64,000 nucleotides of DNA from Taxillus chinensis (Eukaryota; Streptophyta; Magnoliopsida; Santalales; Loranthaceae): assembly GCA_023512835.1 (NCBI GenBank), contig CM042087.1, positions 49,751,682 to 49,815,681 on the forward strand, in the 5' to 3' direction. Below are positions 1 to 11,080 of the stretch, piece after piece (the first letter of the stretch is position 1; each line of letters opens with the position of its first letter). The notes under the pieces were generated by a model. That model was not told where the DNA came from, made no database searches, and was given only the letters and a program-made list of their open reading frames with translations. The translations under genes and the position numbers were made by a program.

Positions 1-1440
1 ATTTAAAACCTAAACAAAAATAAAAAATTAAATAGAAGTAGGTGAAACAGCTGAAACATGAAGCAAAAACAGAAACACAAAACAAAAACACATATGATCA
101 TGAGGAAAACAGGAAAAATGCCAAAACAGGTGAAACAGAAAGCGTTCATTAGTGAAAAACCATGACATAGTGCTTCAGTGAAAAAGTAGGGAGAACTTGG
201 GGAGATGGTGAGCCAATGAACTAGTGGAAACGTGGATTGACACCCAGAAAGACGGGGACATGCATGAGAAAAAAAACAGATTATGACAAATCAATCTATG
301 AAAAATCATAAATCCAATATCACAGGCACAAGACATAGAAACCAGTCACACAAAACTAACTCCTGTAATCAATCGGTAATAAACCGTGAAATAAAACCAG
401 CTATGATGAGCATACCAAAAATAAACCGTGACATCATCAAATAAAACAGACAAGCAAAGTAAAAAAAGAAAGGAGGAAACCAGCTGGCTCAAACAAGCTC
501 TCCAATGTCACCCCACGAGCTCTTTGAATGTTGGCAGATCGCCGTGCTCAACCGTGGCCGCCTTAAAGCTCTTCCTCGTGCTTTCCTTACGTTCTTCTTG
601 AACCTTGGTTGGCTGCGACTGCTGGGGCATCTCCCTCCGTCGCCTTTCCTCCCGTTCTAGCTAGGCGTTTGGTGGTGGTAGCGGCAAGTTCGTTGGATGG
701 ACTCTGGTTTGTATTGGATGAGGAGGAGTGATGATGGTGGTTTTGGGACAGCCGGTGGAATATATTATTTCTTGTCAGGGGAGTAGAGGAGATAGAAAGA
801 GGAAAAGTTTGTTAGTGGAATTATTTTTTTTTAAATTATAAGTTTTTTTTATTTCTCTTCCCTCTTTCATTCATTATAACTTTTACTTTCTCTTTATATT
901 AAATTATAAAAATTTATTATTAAATAAAAAAAGTATTAAATATCATTTTAATAATATATAAAATTATTAAGAGAATCTATTGTAATTTATTTATATAAGA
1001 AGTCAAAATATAATTTAAATCTTTAAACTAAAAAAAATAGTTGACAAGATGCCGTTAGTACCTAGTACCTACTCTATCATCTAACCCAAATGTCTATTTG
1101 TATGTGTGCCCATATGTATGCATATATTTAAACACTATACACTTTGAAATTTTATGGATTTTATGTTTAAATTGTTAAATTACACAAAAACTTACATATT
1201 TTATATAATTTACATTTTATAAAATAAAAGCTAACACAAACATATATGCTGCATAAATTATTTTGTCACCGAAAGATATTCATTGAAAAATTGATTATCC
1301 AATGTCAATGTGTATTTTAACCGGATAAAAATTTAAATATCCATTGAAAATGAAAATAAAAAAGAGAATGAGTTTGAGCTTTGAGTATAGAAAAATTTGA
1401 CCTACATGTCATACGAACTTAAAAAAAAAAGAGTCACTAT
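1..1440. other. AT-rich intergenic DNA, no gene seen
   Basis: No ORF with coding character and no recognisable domain. About 1-480 is A-rich on the + strand. About 490-780 is more GC-balanced but has no convincing exon. About 830-1035 belongs to a dispersed AT-rich repeat that recurs near 8.4-8.6 kb. Confidence 0.6.
836..1035 (+). repeat. AT-rich dispersed repeat, copy 1
   Basis: This block aligns by eye with 8418-8605. Both have a TTCC/TTTC-rich start, then ATATTAAATTATAAAAA, a TATTATTAAATAAAA stretch, TATTTTAAT, and an end of type ATAATTTAAA. It is probably a non-autonomous MITE-like element, but I could not define terminal repeats or a target duplication. Confidence 0.5.
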
Positions 1441-1950
1441 ATATCCATTTTAGAGCAAAATTTGAATTTTCTCTTATTTGTTACTAGAATATATATATAT
1501 ATATAATAAAAACAAAAACTCCTATAAACTTTTTTATTTTCTCCTCCCTTGTCATATATGTATGAGTAGATCATACGGTTAATTCACACAGGAGCATTTT
1601 TCAGAAATCAAGCAAGTCAGTTTCAACGGCTAGCATTTTGAAAATTCAAAATTCGAATTTTAGTAATGGGGGAATAATTGGGCCACATCAAGACGTCCTA
1701 TATGGTTGGAACGAAATCGTGGGCGTGGAAGACACGTGTTTCCCGATTAGAGCGAGCAAGGAAGACAACGTACGATAGTCCCGACGGTACAACAGAACAA
1801 CACGAAAGAAGAAAGAAATCGAAGACGCCTCAGGAACAGAGAGACGGAGACAACTCACTTATGTTTGGACTTTGGATGGAAGAACTCAAGCACTATCTAT
1901 GTACAGAACTGAAACACTATATATATATATATTTATCTATAGCTATATAT

Positions 1951-1967
1951 CTATCTATCTATCTATT
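1951..1967 (+). repeat. (CTAT)n microsatellite in the 5' leader region
   Basis: A short CTAT repeat follows a TATATA run just upstream of the first gene's start codon. The inverted gene copy has the equivalent ATAG repeat near 38993-39012. Confidence 0.8.
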
Positions 1968-2008
1968 TCTAGAGACATTTCTTCTTCATCTTCATCGGAT
2001 CAGAAGCT

Positions 2009-3897
2009 ATGAACATGGAAGCGAGCGCGAAGGATCAGGCTGCTTCCGCTTCCCCGGCCGGTACGTACGCACACTCTCGATATATATATCTGAGTTGTTT
2101 TTGTCTCTTCCGGTCGATCATATGGATTAATGTTGCGTATGGCTTTTCAGATTCTGAGAGTGTAATTAATGCTGTGTCGGTTTGCAGGGGTTGCACGGAA
2201 CTCATCATCGAAACTGAGGTACCCACTGCGGTCCGTTACCGCGAAACGGGAGAAGGAGAATCCGTCCACGCCGGAGACGTCAAAATCTTTGCCCTCTAAG
2301 CCCAAGGCCAAGAGGTGCATGTGGTTGTTGTTGTTGATTTTGTTATTATTACAAGGTGTGTGACGTGTGTCGATGTGTGTAAGATTAGAAGTTAAAGAAC
2401 TAGCCTAAAGACCACGTTAGGCTTCCTTTGTTCAAGGATGTGGTTCGGTAGCCTCTTCCGATTCATTGCCCCCCCACAGACCACAACATGCTAAATGATG
2501 ATTTTCACAATGAGATTACCCTTTGTGTTCTTTGCATATAAATATATAGTTATAATAATAACTGACATTCCTCTAACATCTTGTCAGTGCTGAATCAAGT
2601 GTCAGTAAAAGCATGGGCGTCCTTAATGTGCCAGGAAAGACGACTGCAGGGAAACCGCCCAGAAGGCTCTCCGTTCCCAATAAATCGACAACAGGTCCAG
2701 TTTCAAAACCAGTTGGTTGCAACACCCTCGTATCTGAGGTTAGGGTTGAAAGATCAGTTACTTCTGGTGACGGGTCCAAATTGTCAATCCGACGGAAGTT
2801 CAATCTTCTGTCCTCTCCTTCTTATTGGCTGTCACAGATTAAAAATTCCGAAGCTCACGCTATGCACTCAGTTTCTCTTGGTTTCTTCAACCTTGCCGTG
2901 GAGGCAGGGTGTGAGGTATGTATATACGAACGAGGCTCTTATCATCCCAACCCCATTTAATTTTTGATTCGATGTGCATGAGTAATGATGCAGTTGTCTT
3001 CAATAGGACATTCAGCGCATGCGGGATGAGCTAAAGTCTTACATACATCGACACGGTCTTGTTGAACATGGAGAACATGTAAAGGACCTGTTCGACAAAT
3101 ATGATATTTCAGAGAGCTTGCAGGCTTCAGAAACATGTTCGCATGTGCCTGACAAGGCAAATCGATCGTCTGATGATGATACTCGTAATTATTCTTCTAC
3201 TGGCGGAAATAGAGAACTGATACCCAAGTCACCAAACGCTAAAGTACAGGAGCCCCCAGTCATGCAACGGAGGAAGAAGTTTATTCCTCAGAAGCATGCT
3301 CCTGAAAATAAGACTAGGGGTTTGTGGGTTAGGAATTCTGTGAACTCTAAAGTTGTTCCCGATTCCAAAGGCCTAGGCCGTCCAGTACAAAAGAAAGCAC
3401 AGAAATCAATAAAGAAAGGATCTAATAAAGAAAAGGATGAGGCCAGCATTCAGGGAAATAACTCTGATGAAGGTAAGGGCATATGTGATATTCCTTACAC
3501 CATTCATGGTTTGCATGGGTTGCCAATATGATTTAATGTGATGCAGGTCCAATTAATATTTTGGCCACAGAGGGGCTGCAGGAGAACAAAGAGAATGTGG
3601 TATGATACTATATATAAATGCTTCAAATTTATCGTATCCATCAACTATAATATATGAAAATTATATCTAGTATATGTTTGACGTTTTTAAATACCTGACT
3701 AAAATTCTGATGACTCAGAAGACGACTAGGACTTTTTAATTTTATGGTCCATCTCTTTTTTGATTACTACTTTGTTTTTCAGCAAAGCTTGTAGTCATTA
3801 TTAAACTGCTTTTACCTTCTTCTTAGTATTTCATCTGACATCCACATTGTTGTAGGTTGTTGCTAAGATGGAAAAGAATGGTGGGAACGAAGAATAG
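2009..3897 (+). CDS. Uncharacterised plant protein, six exons, 355 aa (copy 1)
   Basis: Exons inferred from GT-AG borders and kept phase: 2009-2060, 2188-2314, 2588-2915, 3007-3472, 3547-3599 and 3856-3897, total 1068 nt. The model is supported by the inverted copy at 36.6-38.9 kb, which keeps the same six exons and phases. The start is the first ATG of the acidic/Ala-rich N-terminus (MNMEASAKDQAA), also conserved in the copy. The protein is basic and rich in Ser, Lys and Pro. Residues about 131-205 look most constrained (SSPSYWLSQIK, then SLGFFNLAVEAGCE, then MRDELKSY), followed by a low-complexity Lys/Ser tail. I see no signal peptide, membrane helix or catalytic motif. The composition is reminiscent of plant microtubule-associated proteins, but I do not recognise the family with confidence and assign no function. 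Confidence 0.8.
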
Positions 3898-3899
3898 GT

Positions 3900-5400
3900 T
3901 GTAGCTGCCTTCAATGTTGTGGGTGTTCTTCGGTGGTTATGTTTCTTTAGCAAGGGCTTTTCTTATGTATAGAAAGGGTAAGAATAAGTGGCTGCTTCGA
4001 AAGTGAGAATCGCTTTTTTTCTCTTGCATTTCCTTATCGGAGATTGAAGCTAAGTTTTCTATGTTGTACCTATACAGTATTGTTTTAAAAATAGATCCAT
4101 TATTCATAAATTATTACTTAATTGTGTGTCAAGTCAATAGTTGTTGGATATACGATTACTCTTGTTTTAAATTGTGACTTTCATATACTCTGGTAATCCA
4201 GCGATAAAACCAAACTAAGAGCAAAAATACATACAATCTTAGTGCCACATGTACAAGTCAATGGGTGAATAGTAATTTTCACAATTACAAACATATATTT
4301 ACGGATTGGTATGAATTTTGATTTTTATATTATGTTGGAATTGATGTTAAATTGTAATTTAAAAATAATTTATATTTGGTAGGAGAGAACATATATTTGA
4401 AAAAGATTGTATAGTTTTTTAAAATTGAGCTCAATTTTTTTTAAATTAATATTTAGTTGTCTCATATAATAAAATAAAAAGAAAAAAAAATATTTAGATC
4501 TTCCAACATAATTAAAGTTAAATTTAAAAACAGAAAACATCTCAAAATATTTTTTTTAAAATAGCTATGGAACTTGTCATTTTTAAAATTAATTTTTAAA
4601 TATATATTATTATTAAATTTAAATCAACTCATACAGTATGTACCCACAGTTTTTAAAAGGAATACAAAAAACTAAGAATAACAACGCGTTGGGTTGAGTA
4701 AGAATACTGTTCAATTCGAACCTAACTTGAACATGACTTGTCCTAATGACTTGGGCAGTTTGAGACAGATAATGTCAGAACAGAATGTTTTACTTTATAT
4801 TTATTTAAAAATGTGACCGGATTAAATAAATTGGGCAAGATTCGAATCCAATCCAATACTTATCGAGATAGACGGGCCGAGACAATATTATCATTCCTAC
4901 CAAAAGCCATTCGTACTAATTAGAGACCATATACACGGGCAAATCACCCAAATACGGGACACTTTCCTTATCCGAACAAGCAACACATCTAGATATTAAG
5001 TGGAACAATGGGCAAATCCCGAGCCGGACAGTTGCAAAACATTTTAAAGAACAATAGGACGTTGGTGGTGATTTTAATTTAAAATTAATAAAAAAATTTT
5101 AAAAAAAATTCTGTAAAATATTATTTTATAAGTATTTTAAAAAATGTTTATAATTTTTTTATATTTTTAAATATAAATTCAAATAATTTTTTTAATTTTT
5201 TTAATTTTAATTTTTTTATTATTTGGATTATTTGATTTTATTTTTAAAATTTGTATGGGATTTAATTTTTAAAAATATATATTTTTTAAAACACATTACC
5301 TTACATGCTAAATAAAAATTATTTTTAAATTATAATTCAATATGAACTCTATTAGAATACATAAATTAAAACTCATACCAAACACGCTTATAATACATAT
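3900..5400. other. 3' flank and AT-rich intergenic DNA
   Basis: To about 4160 this is the duplicated 3' flank of the first gene. Beyond that it is very AT-rich with long T and A runs and no exon. A less AT-rich patch at about 4680-4990 has no defined ends. Confidence 0.5.
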
Positions 5401-5426
5401 ATTTTGTCCAAATTTGGACATCAATC

Positions 5427-6143
5427 TAGGGATGGCAATTTGTCCAAATTTGGACATCAATCTAGAGATTGCAATTTGTCTCGACCCCATGGGGACTTGA
5501 CGCGTCTTGCCCCGAATGAGGCAGGTTTTTTTAAAATTTATCGGGGCACGGGACGGGGCAGGGTGAATATATTTTGCCCCGCCGGGATACGGGGCTGGGA
5601 CGGAGCAAACATCCCCCGCCTCGTGTACCCACCCAGCCCGGGATAAATCCTTGACCCGCGGGTATTCCCCGTCAACCTAGCCAGCCGGCCCAACTCCCAC
5701 GCGTCCGCCGGCACCCACTGCGCGCCCTAACCACCTCCGCCCAAGCCCACGCATGGACCCAACCCTAGCTCGCACGGCCCCGGCTAGGCCACACGGGCAG
5801 TGGGTGCATGCGCGGGTGTGTGGGCGGAGGGGCTAGCTGGGTGTGGGCGCGACAAGGCGGGACTGGGGCTAGTGTGTGGGCGGGCTGGGGTTTGTTGTGC
5901 ATGTTGGGCTGGCCTGGGACATGTTGGGTGGGCTAAGCCCATGCCTGTGGCAGGCCGGGACATGTTGGGTCGTGACTAGAGCGGGGGTGGGGAATCCACA
6001 CCCCGCATCGTGCCCCAACGGGGCGGAGATAGGGCGAACATTTTATTTCCCGCCAGGGCACGGGGCGGGAATGGGACATATTTTCATTACTAGGGACGGG
6101 GACGGGGCAATCCAAAACCCACCCCGCCCCATTGCGATCTTTA
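5427..6143. mobile_element. hAT-type non-autonomous element with perfect 8-bp target duplication
   Basis: The left end reads TAGGGATGGCAA and the right end is a decayed complement (TTGCGATCTTTA). The flanks are identical 8-mers CATCAATC at 5419-5426 and 6144-6151. An 8-bp duplication with TAGGG-type ends is the hAT hallmark. The interior is GC-rich (GGGGCGGG-like runs) in contrast to its AT-rich surroundings and codes for no transposase. A short tandem copy of the left end plus flank is present (TAGAGATTGCAA at 5463), so the outermost border is slightly ambiguous. Confidence 0.8.
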
Positions 6144-6358
6144 CATCAATCTTTATTCAAACAACTATCCCAAATATGAAAATTCACTACATCCAGATGT
6201 TGTCAGTGACTTTAAATGAGATGCATGGTGTTATTTCTGATAAAAAAAACTTAGCTTGATAATTTCATTGGAATTAATAGTCAAATGTTGATGTGTTACT
6301 ATCTCACTCATAGTTACGTTAAATAACTAGATTCTGACTTCAAATTGGGCTTATGTTA

Positions 6359-6444
6359 TTCGATCCATTCCCCTATAAAGATTCACATTGGAAATCCGGT
6401 CATGGCTAAATTCGATCCATTCCCCTATCAAGATTCACATTGTG
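6359..6444 (+). repeat. 52-bp-period direct repeat
   Basis: The segment TTCGATCCATTCCCCTAT followed by AAGATTCACATTG occurs at 6359 and again at 6411 with one base difference. It lies in an open frame of 91 codons for which I see no protein similarity, so I do not call a gene. Confidence 0.7.
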
Positions 6445-6716
6445 GTTATTTCTCCTCTATAATTGCTGTCGTGATTAACTTTGAAATACGGACATGCTTT
6501 CTCCACCCAAATCATGTTGATAAACCTGTTCAACCAAGAACTTCTTTGACCATTCGGGAAAGACTTATTTTGGGGGAAGAGGCGAAGAGCAATTCATTCA
6601 AATGGTGGCATGGGAAATAATTAAACCCATGTGACCTATATATGTGTGTGTGGCAGTCTTGAAACCCTACGAAATATCCGACAACGAACTAATGAAAGGT
6701 CTCTCCATAACATTTA

Positions 6717-7590
6717 AGCCATGTTTGGTACGCAAGAATCGGATCGAAAGGAAAGGAATTAGTAAAGGAATATGATTGCAAAGGGAATGAAAATGATATT
6801 AAAAGATTGCATTCCTTTGTTTGGTATGCAAATCAATGGAATGAAAAATAATTTCCTATCCTTGTTTGGTACATGAGATTTGAAGAAAGAAGGTAAGATA
6901 ACAACCCAAAATTACTTTAAAAGTCCTTCTTAATTTTCTATCCCCTTCCTCAATTTCTAGCTCAATGTTGTCATCCAAATCCAACCCAGATCACAAATTA
7001 TCTCACCAACCTAGATCCCAAAAACACAAACCCGGACAACTTCAACGGGGAGGAGGGAGGGTGGGTGGGGGGGTGCTAGGGGAGAAGGAGGGTGGGGGCC
7101 ATGTAGGGGGGGGAGGGGGGCCGATAGTGACAGGAGAGGAGGAGGGTGGGGGTAGTGATGGGAGACGAGGAGGGTGGGGGGTGGCCGGTGGCATTGGGAA
7201 AAGAGTAGGAGGGTGGGGGGTTGTGTCGGGGGGAGGGGGGCAGCAACGTGAGAGGAGGAGGGTGGGGGTGGCCGGTGGTATCGGGAAAAGAGGAGGAGGG
7301 TGGGGGTGGCATCGGGAGAGGAGGAGGAGGGAGGGCGGGTGGGGCGGCATGAAAGCGTGAGGAATTAGCACGAATGAGCGTGGATAAGGGTAATTTAGAA
7401 ATTTTAAATTAAATTTTGATTTCTTTATGTAAAAGAATCAGTCTAAACCTCATATGTGGCTGGAATCAATATGCGGGGTATAAGATTACTAAAGGAATGA
7501 CTTATTTCATTACCTTGGGCATGCTAAATGTGGGAAAGGAAAGATTTTTGATTCCTTTCCATTTCTTTCCCACGTACTAAACATGTTATT
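6717..7590. mobile_element. MITE with CATGTTTGGTACG-type inverted ends
   Basis: The left end (CATGTTTGGTACG at about 6720) and the right end (complement, CGTACTAAACATG at 7573-7585) form an imperfect inverted repeat. Subterminal stretches also pair (GGAAAGGAATTAG on the left, TTCCTTTCC on the right). These ends resemble plant Tourist/Harbinger-like MITEs. I could not fix the 3-bp target duplication. The middle is taken over by a G-rich minisatellite. Confidence 0.55.
7047..7350 (+). repeat. G-rich minisatellite (GGAGGAGGGTGGGGG-like)
   Basis: About 300 bp of degenerate repeats of the type GAGGAGGGTGGGGG with GGTGGC and GGGAAAAGAG variants. Runs of four or more G are frequent on the + strand, giving high G-quadruplex potential. 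Long Gly-rich (+) and Pro-rich (-) open frames across it are by-products of the repeat and not genes. Confidence 0.85.
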
Positions 7591-7644
7591 AGATTGAAGT
7601 GTGTCTTGCCATTTTTAATTACAAACGGTGCCACCAATCGCTTA

Positions 7645-8019
7645 GAGCAACTCCAAGAGCCTCTTTACAATTTTCTCCACATATACAGATTTTTTCACAT
7701 GTAAAAAGCTGTTTTTTAACATACACTCCAAGAGCCTCTCTATTTTTTAATCTCTATTTTTATTAAAATAATAATTTATTAATAATAATATTAATTGCAC
7801 ATGAAAGAGGAGAGAGAGGAGAGGGGAGAGAGGAGAGAGAGAAGGAAAGAAGATAGAAAATAAAAAAAATTATGTGAAGAATGAATAGTGACTCTTCATT
7901 TGTGAAGAGTCATTGTAGCAATTTGTAGATGTAGAGAGTTTGATGAAGAGGCTGTTGGAGCTCATTTTTGACATTAGGCTCTCTATTTGTAGATAATAGA
8001 GAGCCTCTTGGAGTTGCTC
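7645..8019. mobile_element. Tourist-like MITE, TTA target duplication
   Basis: The left terminus GAGCAACTCCAAGAGCCTCT is mirrored at the right end (complement with one mismatch). The element is flanked by TTA at 7642-7644 and 8020-8022, the PIF/Harbinger signature. A second copy of the terminal motif (ACTCCAAGAGCCTCTCTATT) lies about 80 bp inside the left end, and a matching GGCTCTCTATTTG lies inside the right, so the termini are doubled. Length 375 bp, no coding capacity. Confidence 0.8.
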
Positions 8020-8389
8020 TTATATAACTACCAATGCAAGCATTAAGCCCATTTATCTCCTCACCTGAGTTTATAAAAAAAGCCTCCTCTTCGAGAGCAT
8101 CACAATCCGCTATGAGAGCAGTAGTCTGGAGTGAGCGGAGAGTGAGTCTAAGTTAAACACAAAGTTCTTCAAGTGAATTCGAGTGAGAGGGAAGGAGTCT
8201 ATGAAAAATTAAAAATACCTCTTGTATACCTAATAAGAGCACTAGTAGCAAATTTTTTTTATAGAATTTCGTTTATCTATTTTTAGGAAAAAAAGTTTAA
8301 AAGTCATAAAATCATCTCTACAACAAAATACATTATATTTAACTTTTTACATGAGTTTGTACAGTGTTTTCCAATGTATTGAAAAGTAC

Positions 8390-8605
8390 TATTCACTCCA
8401 TATAATTATTAAATTATATATAAAAAATTTTCCTTCCCTTTATTCTTTGCGTTTCTCATACCATTCACTTTCATTTCATATTAAATTATAAAAAATGTAT
8501 TATTAAATAAAATAAGTAATATAAAATATTATTTTAATGATGAATTTATGAATCTATTTAATGTATATTTATATAAAAAAACAAAAAATAATTTAAAGCT
8601 GTAAA
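8390..8605 (+). repeat. AT-rich dispersed repeat, copy 2
   Basis: Homologous by eye to 836-1035. It sits within a region (about 8236-8640) whose edges, GAGCACTAGTAGC and the complement of GAGTACTCACATGAGC, look like degenerate inverted termini, so this copy may be a complete but decayed MITE. Confidence 0.45.
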
Positions 8606-8639
8606 TTTTTGAAAAGCTCATGTGAGTACTCTAACACAC

Positions 8640-10412
8640 CTAGTTTTAATGAGGAATCATGAGAGAAATCCTTTACTAAGTCCTTTAAATGTTTGAGTCA
8701 TTTTTTTGTCTTTCTAGAATGAGATATGCGCGATTTGGGTCAGCTCTTACATATTACAGTCAGACGGACAGATAATCTAATGACATATATCACGATTAGT
8801 TTTCGAAATATTTTACTATTTCACATAAGAACCCGTGTAAGTTATAAGAATTTCTTGACATCAATCAGTGAAAATCGAACTCGAAACCCACAAGACAAGA
8901 TGTTTCTTAACAACTATTATGTCCCAGGGGCATAACTAAATTATTCTTGATATATCTCAAGTTGATTCGTCTAACCAGATTCTTTTCTTTTTCGTAGATA
9001 AATTTAATCTGAATGTGTGAAATATAAAATTGTTAACACTCATTATCTTTTATTGTTGACTATTATTATTCACCTCTTTATTTTTAAAAAATTAATCTTG
9101 TCCATTTTAATAAGCCCAAAAAATACATGTTTTTTTAGTTTAACCTAATAAAAAGAAAGTAAAAACAACTGCCAAAATAATGCCCTTTGTTTTTAGTTTA
9201 ACTCCATGTTCAAATCATTGATATTTATATCCTAATTTTTTGCACCAAAATAAAATAAATTTCAGAAAGTGTTTATTTATCCTTTTATTTTCTTTCTAAA
9301 TAATTTCAATAAATATCTCAAAGATTATATTTTTTTCAAAATAATCAAAACTTCATTTTCAAACTTAATGTATAAAATGAACCGTTAGTCTGTAGACCAG
9401 CTAGCGGTTTGTATAGATCAGAGTGGAGTGGACCAGAGAAATTTTGATCCATTTTAATAAGGGGCCTAAACGATCGGTCTATTTAGGCCCGAACCATGTG
9501 AACCAACTCCATGCGAATATGGACCAGAGAAATTTCGGTTTTTTTTAAAAACTATTATCCATTCTATTTAGTACATAAATCCTAAACACGTTAATTTTTA
9601 AATTAAAGTTTATAAATATAAACTTTTAAATATATTTTTAAAATTAAAATTTAACAAAATTAATTTATCATATTTATTTTAAATAAATAATCATGGATCG
9701 ATCCGGCCCACATGCAAACGGACTGGACTAGTTAAACTTTGATCCATTAAAATTACGAGACTCATTAATATAAGTGAGACTTATTTAATGATAATAAATC
9801 CTAGCTAATTTATTTTTCACTTGTAAGTTATTGAGTTTGATGTATTATATTAGAAATATAATTTTTTTAGGGGCAATATCCACCTTACTAAGGGCGGGGT
9901 CAACCAATTACCACTCTTGCCTCTGTCAAGACAAAAAGTCAAGTTTTAAAATTGTATCACACGTCATGTGTAGGTTGGGCAGGTATCTCGTCCTTTAGTG
10001 GAACTGGTGAGGGAGACTTCATTTACTCACACCTCACTATCACTTTTTATTGGGTCTGACAATATAAAAATTTAGGCTTAAATCAAATTTTTATATCATT
10101 TTAACCCAAAAAATTATAAAAATTAATTTAATTTCACAACAACAAATATCAGATATTATAAAATTAATCAAAATCAAATATTTTATCTCAACTTGGGAGA
10201 GAGGACAAGTTTTAAAAACACTCTTGCCTCCTCCTCTGCTGTATAAATTTTATGGTGAAAAGCAAATTCAATTTCCTTAAGTGACACCTATTTGGGATCC
10301 ATATCATATGCCCAAAAATATTGCACCATTTTAATCTTAGATTCAATGTTCATATTAAAATTTAATTTAATTATAACTTTATTATGGTATTTCTTTAACT
10401 CTGCAAATTAAA
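8640..10412. other. Intergenic AT-rich DNA, no gene seen
   Basis: No exon or domain. A GGACCAGAGAAATTT motif appears at about 9430 and again at about 9520, suggesting a decayed repeat. Confidence 0.5.
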
Positions 10413-10731
10413 TAGGGATGGCAATGAGACGGGTCACCCCTATCCCGAACCAGCCCCGTCTAAGAAAATTATATTTCAAATCCGCCCGACCTGTTTAAGT
10501 TGATCCGAAATCCATCCTATTAGGGTCAAGGCGGGGTGGATACCCGATAAATCCATTATATTACCTTATATACGTGTTTGGGACGAGTTATCCCGTTCCG
10601 AACCTGCCTCGAATCCTTACCGGATCAAAGATACTCATCTCAAATCCGTCCCAAACCCGATTATACTTATCTCAAATCCCATTAGAAGTGAGACAGAGTG
10701 GATACCCCGTATAAACCGGTCTCTATCCCTA
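10413..10731. mobile_element. hAT-type MITE, 8-bp target duplication, upstream of RACK1
   Basis: Ends are TAGGGATGGCAATGAG on the left and CTCTATCCCTA on the right. Flanking 8-mers are AAATTAAA (10405-10412) and AAGTTAAA (10732-10739), one mismatch. It is the same terminal family as the elements at 5.4 kb, 37.0 kb and 40.7/50.2 kb. Length 319 bp. It ends about 110 bp upstream of the promoter motifs of RACK1. Confidence 0.8.
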
Positions 10732-10843
10732 AAGTTAAATAAAATTTTAAACTGAATTATTAAACATAATTTCAAGGTTCAAATTTAAAATATTGTACGA
10801 TACAATATTTTTAATATTATGATAAAATAACAAGGACCATCAC

Positions 10844-11074
10844 GGCCCATGAAATGCAGCTTTACTTTTAAAAGCCCAGTTAAAAGTAAAACCTAAAAAA
10901 GACCATTTATAATTTGTTGGGGTTAAAATTGGAATTCCGTTCCAATCCCCGGAACCGAAACCCTAGATTTGAGAATATAAATTTCGGATTCAGGAAAGGC
11001 GAGCTAGCATCGCCTGCAAGGAAGAAGATAGAGTAGAACAGAGAAACCCTAAGAGAGAGAGAGAGAGAGAGAGA
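10844..11074 (+). promoter_or_regulatory. RACK1 promoter and 5' leader: site II motifs, telo-boxes, GA repeat
   Basis: GGCCCA at 10844-10849 and AGCCCA at 10873-10878 are complements of TGGGCC/TGGGCT site II elements. AAACCCTAG at 10958-10966 and AAACCCTAA at 11044-11052 are telo-boxes. A (GA)n tract fills 11052-11073 just before the start codon. Site II plus telo-box is the known promoter signature of plant ribosomal-protein and other translation genes, fitting RACK1's role on the 40S subunit. The transcription start cannot be placed from sequence. Confidence 0.65.
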
Positions 11075-11080
11075 TCGAAA

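Larger units (their letters stand above)
1450..4160 (+). repeat. Segmental duplication, arm 1 (inverted partner at 36.28-39.51 kb)
   Basis: Homology with the reverse complement of about 36280-39510 covers the whole first gene and runs past both ends. Upstream, a TTTAGAGCAAAATTTGAATT-like stretch near 1450 matches its complement near 39495. Downstream, the region around 4090-4150 (poly-T, ATTATTCATAAAT, GTGTCAAGTCAATAG) matches 36290-36350. The arms therefore represent duplicated genomic DNA, not a retrocopy, since all five introns are kept. Confidence 0.8.

Noticed and set aside
1678..2130. 150-codon open frame overlapping the first gene's start
   Set aside because: Crosses a TATA/CTAT microsatellite and the exon 1 donor; the spliced model is supported by the second gene copy.
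6345..6620. 91-codon open frame
   Set aside because: Spans a 52-bp direct repeat, no similarity seen and no conserved motif.
7042..7371. Pro-rich and Gly-rich open frames at 6965-7371
   Set aside because: Low-complexity translation of the G-rich minisatellite on either strand; no domain.
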